From Paractinoplanes rishiriensis (GTDB taxonomy: Bacteria; Actinomycetota; Actinomycetes; Mycobacteriales; Micromonosporaceae), in NCBI RefSeq assembly GCF_016862375.1, contig NZ_BOMV01000063.1, positions 1 to 64,000 of the forward strand: DNA of 64,000 nucleotides. Direction: 5' to 3'. Below, piece after piece: positions 52,616 through 61,169 of this stretch; the stretch's first letter is position 1; every line of letters begins with the position of its first letter. The notes below the pieces were generated by a model that was given only the letters and a program-made list of their open reading frames with translations, made no database searches and had not been told where the DNA came from. The position numbers were made by a program, and so were the translations under genes.

Positions 52616-53914
52616 CTAGTCGCAGGCGTTCAAACCCTCCAAAACCCCTTGGCGGTACGCCGCGATGCGCTCGAACGCCGTGGGCGCGTTGCCCTCGTCG
52701 GCGCGTCCGAAGGCGAGCAGCGCCGCCACCGCCTCGTCCAGGTCGCCGGGGGAGAGGCGGATGCCGCGGTCCTCGCCCCGGGTGAGCAGGTCGTTGGTCC
52801 ACGAGCCGGCCAGGCAGTCGACCGCCAGCTGGCCCTTCTTGTCGGTGGTGGAGGCGCCGCGCCGGGCCTGGGCGGCGCGGGCGAACAGGTCGCCGAGCAG
52901 CATGCCGACCGCGTTGTCGCCGATCCTCTCGTACAGGGCCGGGCCGAGATCCTGGTTGTCGAACGCGATGTAGTCGCCGTCCCGGCAGTAGAAGGCGGCA
53001 CCCTGCGCGGACGTGTCCGGCTGCCGGCAGTCCGGCGGCGAGCCGGCCTCGAACGGCTGGATCGGCAGTTCCGGCCAGGCGCTGCCGGTGAGCCGCGGGA
53101 AGGTGCGCTGCCAGTAGCTCTGCGCGTCCTGGGCCAGCAGGTTCACCGATTCCTCGTAGGACGCCAGTTCGCCGCCGGACGCGGCCTCCGCCCGGGTGCT
53201 GAACGGCACCTCGGTGACCGGCAGGTTGTCGGCGCGGTAGCCGGCGCACTGCCCGTTGCCCTGCTCCATACCTTCCTGGAGGGCCCGGATCCGGTCGAAC
53301 GCATTGCCGTGCGCGCCCTCGGCCAGCGCCGACGTGCCGGGCTGGTCGCGCAGCATGAGCACGCCCGCCACGGTGTTCTCGAGCTGTGACTCGGACGCCT
53401 TCTGGAACGCCTCGGAGCGGCCCGCCTGCACCTCGGCCAGCCAGGCGCCGGCGAAGCAGTCGGCCTGCTGCTCGAGCACCACGGTCGGCTGCCGGGTGCG
53501 GCCGAGCCGGGTCTGGATCGCATGCCCGTACTCGTGCGCCATCACGACACCGACCAGCAGGGCCCCGTACGTCTCCTGCAGTTGGGGTATGAGATTTTGC
53601 GCATCCCACGCGATGAAGTCCTCGGTCGGACAGTAGAAGGCGTTGGGCTGGTACTCGACCGGCTCGCCTCCGCAGGCCGGCGGCGGATCATTTTCGGTGT
53701 ACGGGTGGTAGCCGCCCTGCACCGGCTGGAACTTCGCGCCGTCCGCGATCGGAGGATACCGGGCGGCCCAGAACCGCTCGACGTCCCGCAACGACTTGGT
53801 CACCACGGCCGACGACGCCGCGGTGGCATCGGTGGCCGGCCCGGGTGCTGGCACCAGGCCGCAGCCGGCCAGCAGCAGCGTCAGTAGTCCGGCAAGGATC
53901 CGTACCTTCGGCAT
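52616..53914 (-). CDS. neutral zinc metallopeptidase lipoprotein with a degenerate second domain
   Basis: 432 aa, GAGGAGA before the ATG. Lipobox LLLAGC with Cys18, so anchored outside the membrane. The first domain has YCPTEDFIAWD and the zinc motif HEYGH (127-131), followed by EQQADCFAGAWLAEV. The second half repeats the pattern (FYCRDGDYIAFDNQ; LAVDCLAGSWTNDLL) but the HExxH position reads GDLFA-type sequence, so only one active site remains. The substrate is unknown. It runs away from the subtilase gene, which lies just upstream on the same strand. Confidence 0.87.
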   Translation of the reverse strand: MPKVRILAGLLTLLLAGCGLVPAPGPATDATAASSAVVTKSLRDVERFWAARYPPIADGAKFQPVQGGYHPYTENDPPPACGGEPVEYQPNAFYCPTEDFIAWDAQNLIPQLQETYGALLVGVVMAHEYGHAIQTRLGRTRQPTVVLEQQADCFAGAWLAEVQAGRSEAFQKASESQLENTVAGVLMLRDQPGTSALAEGAHGNAFDRIRALQEGMEQGNGQCAGYRADNLPVTEVPFSTRAEAASGGELASYEESVNLLAQDAQSYWQRTFPRLTGSAWPELPIQPFEAGSPPDCRQPDTSAQGAAFYCRDGDYIAFDNQDLGPALYERIGDNAVGMLLGDLFARAAQARRGASTTDKKGQLAVDCLAGSWTNDLLTRGEDRGIRLSPGDLDEAVAALLAFGRADEGNAPTAFERIAAYRQGVLEGLNACD

Positions 53915-53973
53915 CGGGATTCTCCTCTCGGCCCCAGGAGTACCCAACCAGGCAACCGTCATGTGTGCAGAAC

Positions 53974-54004
53974 GGGGGCCACAGCCATAGCGGCTGTGGC
54001 CCCC
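53974..54004 (-). terminator. hairpin terminator of the subtilase gene
   Basis: Perfect 13-bp stem (GGGGGCCACAGCC with its complement), 5-nt loop, 11 nt past the subtilase stop codon. It separates it from the peptidase gene downstream. Confidence 0.75.
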
Positions 54005-54015
54005 GGGGCGAAACG

Positions 54016-57000
54016 TCAGGCGGTCACCGAGATGATCGTCTGTCCGATCCGGTTGGTGCCGTCGCCGTACGCGACCAGGCCCAGGTAGCGGGTGCCCGCG
54101 GTGAGCCCGGACCAGGACGCCGTCACCGTGGCGGCGGCGCCGTTCGTCACCGCCTGGCTGGCCGGTGCCGCGGTCAGGTTGCCCGCGGCCGCCTCGCCGA
54201 CGATCCACGAGTGGTGCGGGACGTCCTGCTCGGTGACGCCGGCCGGCAGCGCGAACTGCACGACGTAGATGTCGTATGTGCCGGCCGGCAGCGCGATCTG
54301 TTCCTCGGCCGAGCCGCCCCCGCTGGAGGCGGCCAGCGTGCTGGTGCCGGCCGGGTAGGCGTACAGGTCGACGTCGGTGCCGGCGGCCACGTCCGCGTCG
54401 AACGTCGCGGCCCGGGCCACCCGGGTGCCGGCCGGTACGGTGACGGTCACCTTGCCGACCGCCGGGCCGGCGACCGGCGCGGTGGTGTCGAAGTCCGGGT
54501 TGGTGCCGACCAGGTGCAGGGCGTCGACCTTCGACGGCACCAGGCCGGCCGGCGCCGTGGTCAGCGTGCCGGTGAACCCGGCGGTCACCGACAGCGTCGC
54601 CGAACCGCTGGTGCCGGTGCCGGCCACCTCGGGCGGTGCGGCCAGCGCCACCGGCCGGACCGCGATCGGGCTGCGCACGTCGGACGAGATGAGCCCGCCG
54701 GCGCCGGCCCTGTTGACCCAGGTCAGCGAGCCGAACGCCCACTGGTTGACGGCGGCCGTGGTGCGGGTCAGGGTGACCGTGAAGGACTTCTTCTTGCCGG
54801 GCAGGAGGACGAACTTCTTCGGCGAGACGGTCACCGTCGTGCCGGCCGGCGCCTGCACCTTGGCCTCGTACACGCCGGGCAGCTTGCTGACGTTGGTCAC
54901 GGTACGGGTGACGGTCTGCTGGCCGGCCAGGTCGCCGACCGCGATCGACGGGTAGTTGAGGTTGCTCGGGTCGATCTTGCCGTACTGGTCGCAGGCGGCA
55001 CCGGAGGCCCCGCTGCCGCAGGCGAACCTGATCCAGTCCGGGTAGGCCGAGTCGTAGACCAGGCCCGGCTTGTAGGCCTGCGCCGGCCGGACGTGCCCGG
55101 CGCCGAAGTCGAGCGGGGTGGCGTTGACCCCGGCCCGCTGGATGGGCTGGCCGGCGCTGTCGGTCTGGCCGGCCGTGGTCATCAGGGCCGACTTGATCCA
55201 CATCGGCGACCAGGTCGGGTTCTCGCTCGCCATCAGCGCGGCCAGGCCGGCGATGTGCGGGCTCGACATCGAGGTTCCGGAGTACGCGTCGAAGTTGCGG
55301 CCGTTGTTGCCCGGCGGGGCGACCGCCGCCACCACGTCCACGCCGGGCGCGGTGATGTCCGGCTTGAGCAGGTCACCGTTGCCGGCGATGGCCGGGCCGG
55401 CGGAGGAGAAGCTGGCCATCTCGGGCGCCCGTACCTTGATCACGGTGGTCGCCGAGAGCGACGCGGTGGCACCGGCGGTGGCGGCGTACGCCTTGATCGC
55501 CAGGCCGGCCACGCTGTTCACGTGGACCGTGGGCACGTGGTGGTAGTCGGCGTTGATCGAGTTGTCCGGGTTGTTGTAGAGCACCATGCCGACGCCGCCG
55601 GCCTGCTTGACCGCGAGGCTCTTGTCCGGCCGGGCGTTGCCGCCGCGCAGGCACAGCACGATCTTGCCGGCCACCTTGGCCGGGTCGAGCCGGCCCGAAT
55701 AGCAGAGCTGCACCTCGCCGGCCGGTGCGCCGGCCAGGCCCGCGTTCACCGAGTCGAGCAGCGGCGCGGACGGGACCCCGAGGCCCTGGCCGGCGCCCTG
55801 GTAGGTGGTGCCGTTGCCGAGCGTGACCGACTTCTCGGCGCCGCGGTTGTGGGTGCTGGCCGCCACCGTGGTGACCCACGGCGAGTTGTGCGCGACCGTG
55901 CTGGCCGCCGGGCCGCTGTTGCCGGCCGAGGTGGCGACGAAGACACCGGCGTTCGCGGCGTTGAGGAAGGCCAGCTCGACCGGGTCGACGAACGAGTTCC
56001 GGGACCCGGAGATCGAGTAGTTGATCACGTCGACGCCGTCCGCGACCGCGTCGTTGATCGCCGCCACCAGGTCGACGGTCGTGCCGCTGCCGCTGCCGCC
56101 CTGGTCCCACAGCGCCTTGTAGACGGCCAGCCGGGCGGCCGGCGCCATGCCGGACGCGTCGCCGATGTCCGCGCCGTCGATGGTGACGTCCACGCCGTGG
56201 TTGCCGACCGCGGTGCTGGCGGTGTGCGAGCCGTGCCCGTTGTGGTCCCGCGGTGACAGGAACTCCTCCGGGCTGTCCTCGTACATGCCGCCCTCGGTGT
56301 AGTACCGGGCGCCGATCAGCTTGTTGTTGCACTTCACGTTGTTCGCCGGGTTGGCGTCCGCGCCGGCCTGGCAGGTGCCGCGCCACTTCGCGTTGATGGC
56401 CCGCTGGTCCGGGCGGGGGCTGGGCAGCGCCGCGAACGACGGGTTCTCCGGCCAGACCCCGGTGTCGATGACACCGACGATGACGCCCAGGCCGGCCTTG
56501 GCGGAGCCGCCGAACTGCTTCTGCCACACGCCGTTGCGACCGGTCAGGCCGAGCATCTCCGGGGTCGAGACGGTGTCCGCCTTGTGCAGCGTGTTCTTGG
56601 ACACCGCCAGCACGTCCGGGCTGCGGCGCAGCGTGTCGGCCTCGGCCGCGGACATCCGCGCCGCGTAGCCGCTGAACGCGACGTCGTACTCGTAGACGGT
56701 CTCGCCGGCGGTGACGCCGGCCCGCCGCTGCGACTTCTGCCGCTCGCCCCGCAGGTGGGTGCGGTACGCCTTGGCGGCGCTGCTCGCGAGGTCCACCTTT
56801 TCCCCGGCGCCGGGCCTGGTGGCCGGGATGCCCGACACACCGCCGGTGTACCCGGCGACCGGCGGCGCCACCAGCTGCACGATGTAGATGTCGGTGGCGG
56901 CGGCTGCGGGCCCCGGCGCGGCCACGGCCGGCCCGCTGCCGGTCAGCGCGAGCGCCAGCACCGTGGCGGCGGCTAATGGGGCGGAACGTTTAGCGAACAC
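54016..57000 (-). CDS. secreted S8 (cucumisin-like) subtilase
   Basis: 994 aa from the GTG at 57000: GGAGG stands 6 nt before it, whereas the ATG at 57006 touches the GGAGG directly and cannot use it. Signal peptide (RSAPLAAATVLALALTGSGP ... AVAA), I9 propeptide (YIVQL ... YEYDVAFSGYAARM), catalytic Asp (VGVIDTGVWPE), His (NGHGSHTAST) and Ser (YSGTSMSSPHIAGLAAL). A PA domain is inserted (VQLCYSGRLDPAKVAGKIVL), and fibronectin-like and beta C-terminal domains end the protein. An extracellular protease of plant-subtilisin type. Confidence 0.93.
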   Translation of the reverse strand: MFAKRSAPLAAATVLALALTGSGPAVAAPGPAAAATDIYIVQLVAPPVAGYTGGVSGIPATRPGAGEKVDLASSAAKAYRTHLRGERQKSQRRAGVTAGETVYEYDVAFSGYAARMSAAEADTLRRSPDVLAVSKNTLHKADTVSTPEMLGLTGRNGVWQKQFGGSAKAGLGVIVGVIDTGVWPENPSFAALPSPRPDQRAINAKWRGTCQAGADANPANNVKCNNKLIGARYYTEGGMYEDSPEEFLSPRDHNGHGSHTASTAVGNHGVDVTIDGADIGDASGMAPAARLAVYKALWDQGGSGSGTTVDLVAAINDAVADGVDVINYSISGSRNSFVDPVELAFLNAANAGVFVATSAGNSGPAASTVAHNSPWVTTVAASTHNRGAEKSVTLGNGTTYQGAGQGLGVPSAPLLDSVNAGLAGAPAGEVQLCYSGRLDPAKVAGKIVLCLRGGNARPDKSLAVKQAGGVGMVLYNNPDNSINADYHHVPTVHVNSVAGLAIKAYAATAGATASLSATTVIKVRAPEMASFSSAGPAIAGNGDLLKPDITAPGVDVVAAVAPPGNNGRNFDAYSGTSMSSPHIAGLAALMASENPTWSPMWIKSALMTTAGQTDSAGQPIQRAGVNATPLDFGAGHVRPAQAYKPGLVYDSAYPDWIRFACGSGASGAACDQYGKIDPSNLNYPSIAVGDLAGQQTVTRTVTNVSKLPGVYEAKVQAPAGTTVTVSPKKFVLLPGKKKSFTVTLTRTTAAVNQWAFGSLTWVNRAGAGGLISSDVRSPIAVRPVALAAPPEVAGTGTSGSATLSVTAGFTGTLTTAPAGLVPSKVDALHLVGTNPDFDTTAPVAGPAVGKVTVTVPAGTRVARAATFDADVAAGTDVDLYAYPAGTSTLAASSGGGSAEEQIALPAGTYDIYVVQFALPAGVTEQDVPHHSWIVGEAAAGNLTAAPASQAVTNGAAATVTASWSGLTAGTRYLGLVAYGDGTNRIGQTIISVTA

Positions 57001-57082
57001 GGACATCCTCCGATGCGCGTACGGCGGTCACATCGGAGGCAGCCTATTCAAGGCATCGATAACCCGGAAGATGTCGCCCGGA

Positions 57083-57099
57083 TCATCTGTCCCGGGTGA
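57083..57099. promoter_or_regulatory. variant inverted repeat TCATCT-N5-GGGTGA (regulon site 16)
   Basis: Between the subtilase gene (83 nt) and the 68-aa gene (11 nt to its ATG, 32 nt to an inner GTG at 57131). Toward the subtilase an ATCGAT hexamer lies at the expected -10 place. It is the only site with ambiguous spacing. Confidence 0.35.
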
Positions 57100-57109
57100 G
57101 GATAGGAAA

Positions 57110-57316
57110 ATGCGTACGCTGACCGGAATTGTGACGGCCGGAGTCGAGCCCGGCTGCCTTCTGCTCGACGACTATCTGCTCGTCGGCGGCGACCGCGAGG
57201 TGATCCGGGCCGGCGCGCGGCTCGAGGTGACCGGCCGCGTCGTCCCCGACCTGATGACCACCTGCCAGCAGGGCACCCCGTTCGTGGTGGCATCGGCCCG
57301 GCCCGTCGCTGATTAG
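57110..57316 (+). CDS. small DUF5818-like protein
   Basis: 68 aa, ATG at 57110 after GAGGATAGGAAA. The sequence GIVTAGVEPGCLLLDDYLLV, then GARLEVTGRVVPDLMTTCQQ and GTPFVVASARP, reads as a small beta-barrel (OB-like). DUF5818 is my tentative assignment. No partner known; CsbD follows 52 nt later. Confidence 0.7.
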   Translation: MRTLTGIVTAGVEPGCLLLDDYLLVGGDREVIRAGARLEVTGRVVPDLMTTCQQGTPFVVASARPVAD

Positions 57317-57368
57317 CCGGGCACTTCCGGGGTACATGCCGGTTGTCACTAATTCCGGGAGGTTTCCG

Positions 57369-57542
57369 ATGGCGTTCGAGGACAAAGTCGACAACAAGGC
57401 CGAAGAGGTCGGCGGCAAGGTCAAGGAAGGCGTCGGCAAAGCCACCGACGACGAGCGTCTGGAGGGCGAGGGCAAGGCCGACCAGAGCAGCTCGAAGCTC
57501 AAGCAGGCCGGCGAGAACATCAAGGACGTCTTCAAGTCCTGA
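57369..57542 (+). CDS. CsbD family stress protein
   Basis: 57 aa from the ATG at 57369, GAGG upstream. Nearly all Lys/Glu/Asp/Gly, with the family pattern EDKVDNKAEEVGGKVKEGVG and a second KADQSSSKLKQAGENIK half. An intrinsically flexible cytosolic protein of the general stress response; biochemical role unknown. Confidence 0.9.
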   Translation: MAFEDKVDNKAEEVGGKVKEGVGKATDDERLEGEGKADQSSSKLKQAGENIKDVFKS

Positions 57543-57557
57543 CGCCGCATTCGCACG

Positions 57558-57589
57558 AACTGGAGCGGGCCACCGGGCCCGCTCCAGTT
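57558..57589 (+). terminator. hairpin terminator after csbD-like gene
   Basis: Perfect 14-bp stem (AACTGGAGCGGGCC with its complement) and a 4-nt loop, 15 nt after the CsbD stop. Confidence 0.78.
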
Positions 57590-57629
57590 ACGTCTTGTCG
57601 CTTCTCCGTGCACAAGCGACGATGACGTC

Positions 57630-57776
57630 ATGGGTGATGACAGGCGACGCGGGTCGACCGGCACCTCCGACTCGCCGAGGGCGGGGGTGGACGTCGATGA
57701 CGGGCCTCCGGGCGCCGGACGGAGCAGCTGGACCGTCGAGCCCTTTTCGGATGATTCGCCCCGTCCGCTGGTTTGA
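57630..57776 (+). CDS. 48-aa hydrophilic small ORF coupled to the next gene
   Basis: Opens with ATG at 57630 (MGDDRRRGSTGTSDSPRAG) and ends PFSDDSPRPLV with a TGA whose first two bases are shared with the TTG start of the next gene (TTGA). Ser/Asp/Gly/Arg-rich, no predicted structure. Either a real coupled small protein or the frameshifted N-terminus of the membrane protein that follows. No strong ribosome site. Confidence 0.4.
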   Translation: MGDDRRRGSTGTSDSPRAGVDVDDGPPGAGRSSWTVEPFSDDSPRPLV

Positions 57777-58351
57777 TCCTGATCGGGAGCGGCCTGGTCC
57801 TGCCCGGGCTGTTTCTCTGCGCGTTCCAGTACGGCGCCGGCCGCCCGGACTGGCGGCTCGGTCTGCTCGTCATGGCGGTCACCCTCGCCGTTCTCCTGGT
57901 CGCGCCGATGCTGGTCGTTGCCGGCCTGGCGCGCCGCGGCCCGGACGCACCCCGCCTGACCCCGGAGCGTATCGCCGGGTTGAACCGTCGTGAGCTCCTC
58001 CGGGTGACCCGGGATCTCACGGCCGAGGTCGCGCGCCTGATGGGCATCTTCGACGAGGGCCGGCGGGCGGCCGAGTCGGCGGCGCATCCGCTGCTGGCCA
58101 GGGAGTTCGCGACGGCCGCCGAGCAGCTGAAGATCCCGCGGGGCGGCGGTGCCGTCGCCTGGGCGGTGCGGACGCAGGTGCAGGCTGTGCGGGCCCGCGC
58201 CACTCACCGCCGGCTGCGCCGCCGGCTGCGGGCCGCGCGTGTGGTGTACCGCCTCAACCTGCCGCTGAGCCGGGACGCGTCGATGAATTTCGCGGTCACC
58301 GCGGCGGCCGGCCGGATCGACCGGCCGGTGCCGGCACCATCACCGTCGTGA
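57773..58351 (+). CDS. two-helix membrane protein, TTG start
   Basis: 192 aa from TTG at 57773, the only early start after an in-frame stop. Two membrane helices (LIGSGLVLPGLFLCAFQYGA and RLGLLVMAVTLAVLLVAPML) are followed by a long basic cytosolic helix region (LTPERIAGLNRRELLRVTRD, RATHRRLRRRLRAARVVYRL). No family recognised. The start depends on translation of the overlapping upstream ORF. Confidence 0.55.
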   Translation: MILIGSGLVLPGLFLCAFQYGAGRPDWRLGLLVMAVTLAVLLVAPMLVVAGLARRGPDAPRLTPERIAGLNRRELLRVTRDLTAEVARLMGIFDEGRRAAESAAHPLLAREFATAAEQLKIPRGGGAVAWAVRTQVQAVRARATHRRLRRRLRAARVVYRLNLPLSRDASMNFAVTAAAGRIDRPVPAPSPS

Positions 58352-58433
58352 CCATCCTGCTCACCGGCCGGCCGGCCGTTCCGCGCCGCAAATGAGATCA
58401 GATCCGGGTCGCGCGTTCCACGCGCAACGTGGA

Positions 58434-58469
58434 GGGAATCCCCGTCCTTCAGGGCGTGGAGGATGTCAA
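58434..58469. mobile_element. possible solo right end of an IS200/IS605 element
   Basis: GGGAATCCCCGTCCTTCAGG, then GCGTGGAGGATGTCAA. This string closely resembles, from memory, the conserved right end (and 3' end of the reRNA/omegaRNA) of IS605-group elements that carry tnpB. No tnpA or tnpB remnant is present. The stop codon of the GNAT gene falls within it. Assigned by recall of the end sequence only. Confidence 0.35.
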
Positions 58470-59458
58470 TGAAGGTTGTCGACCCTGGCCTCCATGACGT
58501 GCATGGTCTCGACCGGGCGGAAGCCGAACCGGCGGTTGGTGGCGATCATGGCGTCGTTGCCGTCGGCGGTCCAGGAATGCAGGTGCCGTACGCCGGGGAA
58601 GTGGGCGGTGAGCTGGACGAGGTTGGCGGCCTTGAGGACGGCGCCGAGGCGGTGGCCGCGGTGGGCGCGCAGCACGAACGTGTCGTCCTGCTGGGCGTGC
58701 CGGCGGTCCGAGTTGACGAAGATCCGGGTGTAGCCGGCGGGCGTGCCGTCCGGTGCGTACAGCAGGGTCGTGACGATGCCCCAGCCGGCCGCGTCCAGCC
58801 GGTCGTCGCCGCTGAGCACCTGGGCTTCGGTGAAGACGGCCGGTTCGTGGTCGCGGTCGCCGATCGGCACATCCCGCTCCATCAGGGTGCGCATCGCGGC
58901 GAAACCGGCCGCCGGACCGGGCCGCACCGGGCCGGTCCAGGTCTCCAGCCGGAAGCCGGCGGGAGCGTCGGCGCGCACCGGTGCGGCGGGCAGGCCGAGC
59001 AGGTAGCGGCGCTCGGCCAGCTTGCTCTCGAAGCCGCGGGCCAGCGCGAACCGGCCGCCGGGGTGCCCGTCGAGGGTCAGGCCGAGGGGCACGTCGAGTT
59101 CGGCGGAGAGGACCCGGCGGTCGTGCGCGCGGGCGACGGCGACGGCGGTCTCGTACAGTGCGGCGCCGGCGCCGCGGCGGCGGTGCTCCGGTGCCACCGC
59201 CAGTTCCAGCTCGGCGGTGTGCGCGTTGGCGGTCCGGGGCAGGTTCACGATCAGGCCGCCCAGGCACCGGTCGCCGTCCCACGCGCCGAACGCCCGGCGG
59301 TCGACGTTGGCGTTGCCCGCCGCGGTGCGCAGCGAGGTCAGGGTGGACTCGGCGCCGGCCACGGTCGGCTGGTCGCGGCCGGCGACGCAGCCGTCGTGGA
59401 AGGCCGCGTACCAGGGGCCGGCTTCGGGGGCGTGGGGGTCGAGCACGCGTACCTGCAT
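58466..59458 (-). CDS. tandem GNAT acetyltransferase
   Basis: 330 aa from the ATG at 59458 with two GNAT domains. The first has the acetyl-CoA loop LAVAPEHRRRGAGAALYETA; the second has FVLRAHRGHRLGAVLKAANL and TNRRFGFRPVETMHVME. The two-domain layout is that of MshD-like and related actinomycete acetyltransferases. Substrate unknown; mycothiol synthase itself is longer-conserved and less likely. Confidence 0.85.
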   Translation of the reverse strand: MQVRVLDPHAPEAGPWYAAFHDGCVAGRDQPTVAGAESTLTSLRTAAGNANVDRRAFGAWDGDRCLGGLIVNLPRTANAHTAELELAVAPEHRRRGAGAALYETAVAVARAHDRRVLSAELDVPLGLTLDGHPGGRFALARGFESKLAERRYLLGLPAAPVRADAPAGFRLETWTGPVRPGPAAGFAAMRTLMERDVPIGDRDHEPAVFTEAQVLSGDDRLDAAGWGIVTTLLYAPDGTPAGYTRIFVNSDRRHAQQDDTFVLRAHRGHRLGAVLKAANLVQLTAHFPGVRHLHSWTADGNDAMIATNRRFGFRPVETMHVMEARVDNLH

Positions 59459-59474
59459 CCGGCCATTCTGCTCG

Positions 59475-59864
59475 TCAGCCCTGCCGCAGCAGCGCCGCCA
59501 TCTCGGGGAGCTTGAAGAACTCGGCGGTCGCCACCGCGGAGGGGGTGCCGCCGTCCGGGTCGGCGCCCGCCGCGAGCAGCGCCCGCACCGTCCCGGCGTT
59601 CTGCCGGAAGACCGCGGCGGAGAGCGCCGACTGTCCGCGATCGTTGATCCGGCCGGGGTCGGCGCCGTGGTCCAGCAGGGCGGCCACGGTGCCGGCATGG
59701 TTGTGGTACGCCGCGAGGATCAGCAGCGTGTCGCCCTTGTCGTTGGTCAGGTTCACCGGCAGGCCGGCGGTGACGTGGCCGGCCAGTTCCTCGGTGGCAC
59801 CGGCGCGAGCCAGGTCGAACATGCGATGGGCGTACGCGATCGCCTCGTCGTCCAGGCCGGTCAC
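59475..59864 (-). CDS. ankyrin repeat protein
   Basis: 129 aa, GTG start 1 nt after the NadE stop. Three to four ankyrin repeats: GLPVNLTNDKGDTLLILAAY, GADPGRINDRGQSALSAAVF and the LLAAGADPDGG repeat, with capping helices. Cytosolic protein-binding scaffold. Its coupling with NadE suggests one transcript; no partner is evident. Confidence 0.9.
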   Translation of the reverse strand: MTGLDDEAIAYAHRMFDLARAGATEELAGHVTAGLPVNLTNDKGDTLLILAAYHNHAGTVAALLDHGADPGRINDRGQSALSAAVFRQNAGTVRALLAAGADPDGGTPSAVATAEFFKLPEMAALLRQG

Positions 59865-59865
59865 G

Positions 59866-60672
59866 TCAGCGGATCTCGTCGAAGGGCGTCACCGGCAGCG
59901 CCCGCTTGTGCCGGGTCGCGGTGTGCAGCGACTCGATCCGCGCCGCCACCTCGGGCGTGACGTCGGCGCCCTCGAGATAGTCGTCGATCTGCTGGTAGCT
60001 CACGCCGAGCGCCACCTCGTCGGGCAGGGCCGGGCGGTCGTCCTCCAGGTCGGCGGTCGGCACCTTCTGCCAGGTGCTCGCGGGGGCGCCCAGGTGCTGC
60101 AGGAGCGCGGCGCCCTGGCGCTTGGTCAGGCCGGTCAGCGGGGTGACGTCGACCCCGCCGTCGCCGTACTTGGTGAAGAACCCGGTCACCGCCTCGGCGG
60201 CGTGGTCGGTGCCGGCCACCAGCAGGTTGAGCTGCCCGGCGATCGCGTACTGGACCACCATGCGCTGGCGGGCCTTGATGTTGCCGCGGACGAAATCGCC
60301 GAGGTCGATCGGCACCTCGACCACCACGGCGTCCACGCTCGGCTGGACGTTCACGGTGACGACCCGGTCCGGCCCGATGAACTCGAGCGCGATCTGGGCG
60401 TCCTTCTCGTCGGCCTGCGTACCGTGCGGAAGGCGTACCGCAACGAATGTCGACGGCGCTCCCTCGGCCCGCAACTCCTCGGCCGCCAGCTGGCACAACC
60501 GGCCGGCCAGCGTGCTGTCCTGGCCGCCGCTGATGCCCAGCACATATCCCGCGGCCGGTGTCGAGCGCAGGTAGTCCTTGAGGAAACCGACCCGCCGCCG
60601 GATCTCCGCCGCGGGGTCGATGACCGGGGTGACGCCGAGCTCAGCGATGATCTGCCGTCGTAGGTTCGCCAT
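59866..60672 (-). CDS. nadE: ammonia-dependent NAD+ synthetase
   Basis: 268 aa, full length for the bacterial NH3-dependent form (no glutaminase domain). ATP pyrophosphatase motif SGGQDS (48-53), IKARQRMVVQYAIAG, GTDHAAEAVTGFFTKYGDGG and PLTGLTKRQG. It adenylates nicotinic-acid adenine dinucleotide and aminates it to NAD+. It begins inside the end of the upstream membrane-protein gene (32-nt overlap). Confidence 0.96.
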   Translation of the reverse strand: MANLRRQIIAELGVTPVIDPAAEIRRRVGFLKDYLRSTPAAGYVLGISGGQDSTLAGRLCQLAAEELRAEGAPSTFVAVRLPHGTQADEKDAQIALEFIGPDRVVTVNVQPSVDAVVVEVPIDLGDFVRGNIKARQRMVVQYAIAGQLNLLVAGTDHAAEAVTGFFTKYGDGGVDVTPLTGLTKRQGAALLQHLGAPASTWQKVPTADLEDDRPALPDEVALGVSYQQIDDYLEGADVTPEVAARIESLHTATRHKRALPVTPFDEIR

Positions 60673-61114
60673 GCCCGAACTTTACTGAACCGGACGGCCA
60701 CCGCCCGCTGAAGTAGGCGTTCGCGCGGCGCCCGAACATCAGCGGCACCGCCACCCAGACGCAGAGCACGTGCAGCGTCCGGCTGACCGCGACGAGCGCG
60801 CCGGTCAGGTCGGCCCGCCGCGCCGCGTCGACCAGCGAGTTGCCGTCGAGCAGCCAGGTGACGGGGTCGATCACCAGCGACAGCGTCCCGACGACGCCCA
60901 GTCCGGCGGCCAGGACCCACCGGGCCCAGTTGCGCCCGGCCCGCATGCGCAGGGCGACGGCCACGACGACCGCGTAGACGGTCAGCCGCAGCGCCACCCC
61001 GGCGATGTCGGCGTCGTGCAGGAGCATCTCGGCGCAGCCGGCGGCGAGCGCGCCCATCCAGAGCAGGAAGGAGGTGTGGACCGTGACCGGGCTTCGGAAA
61101 TGCGTGACAGTCAT
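60641..61114 (-). CDS. four-helix membrane protein
   Basis: 157 aa from the ATG at 61114; an ATG four codons earlier is also possible. Four membrane helices (SFLLWMGALAAGCAEMLL; GVALRLTVYAVVVAVALRM; WARWVLAAGLGVVGTLSLVI; VSRTLHVLCVWVAVPLMFG). No family recognised. Its last 32 nt overlap nadE, so the two are on one message. Confidence 0.65.
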   Translation of the reverse strand: MTVTHFRSPVTVHTSFLLWMGALAAGCAEMLLHDADIAGVALRLTVYAVVVAVALRMRAGRNWARWVLAAGLGVVGTLSLVIDPVTWLLDGNSLVDAARRADLTGALVAVSRTLHVLCVWVAVPLMFGRRANAYFSGRWPSGSVKFGHGEPTTADHR

Positions 61115-61169
61115 GCCCACGAGCATTCGCCGGCTGGTCCTGGCTCCCGGACCGGGGGTACGGCTAGCC

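Noticed and set aside
57001..57006. ATG start of the subtilase
   Set aside because: GGAGG is directly adjacent with no spacer; the GTG two codons later has the correct 6-nt spacing.
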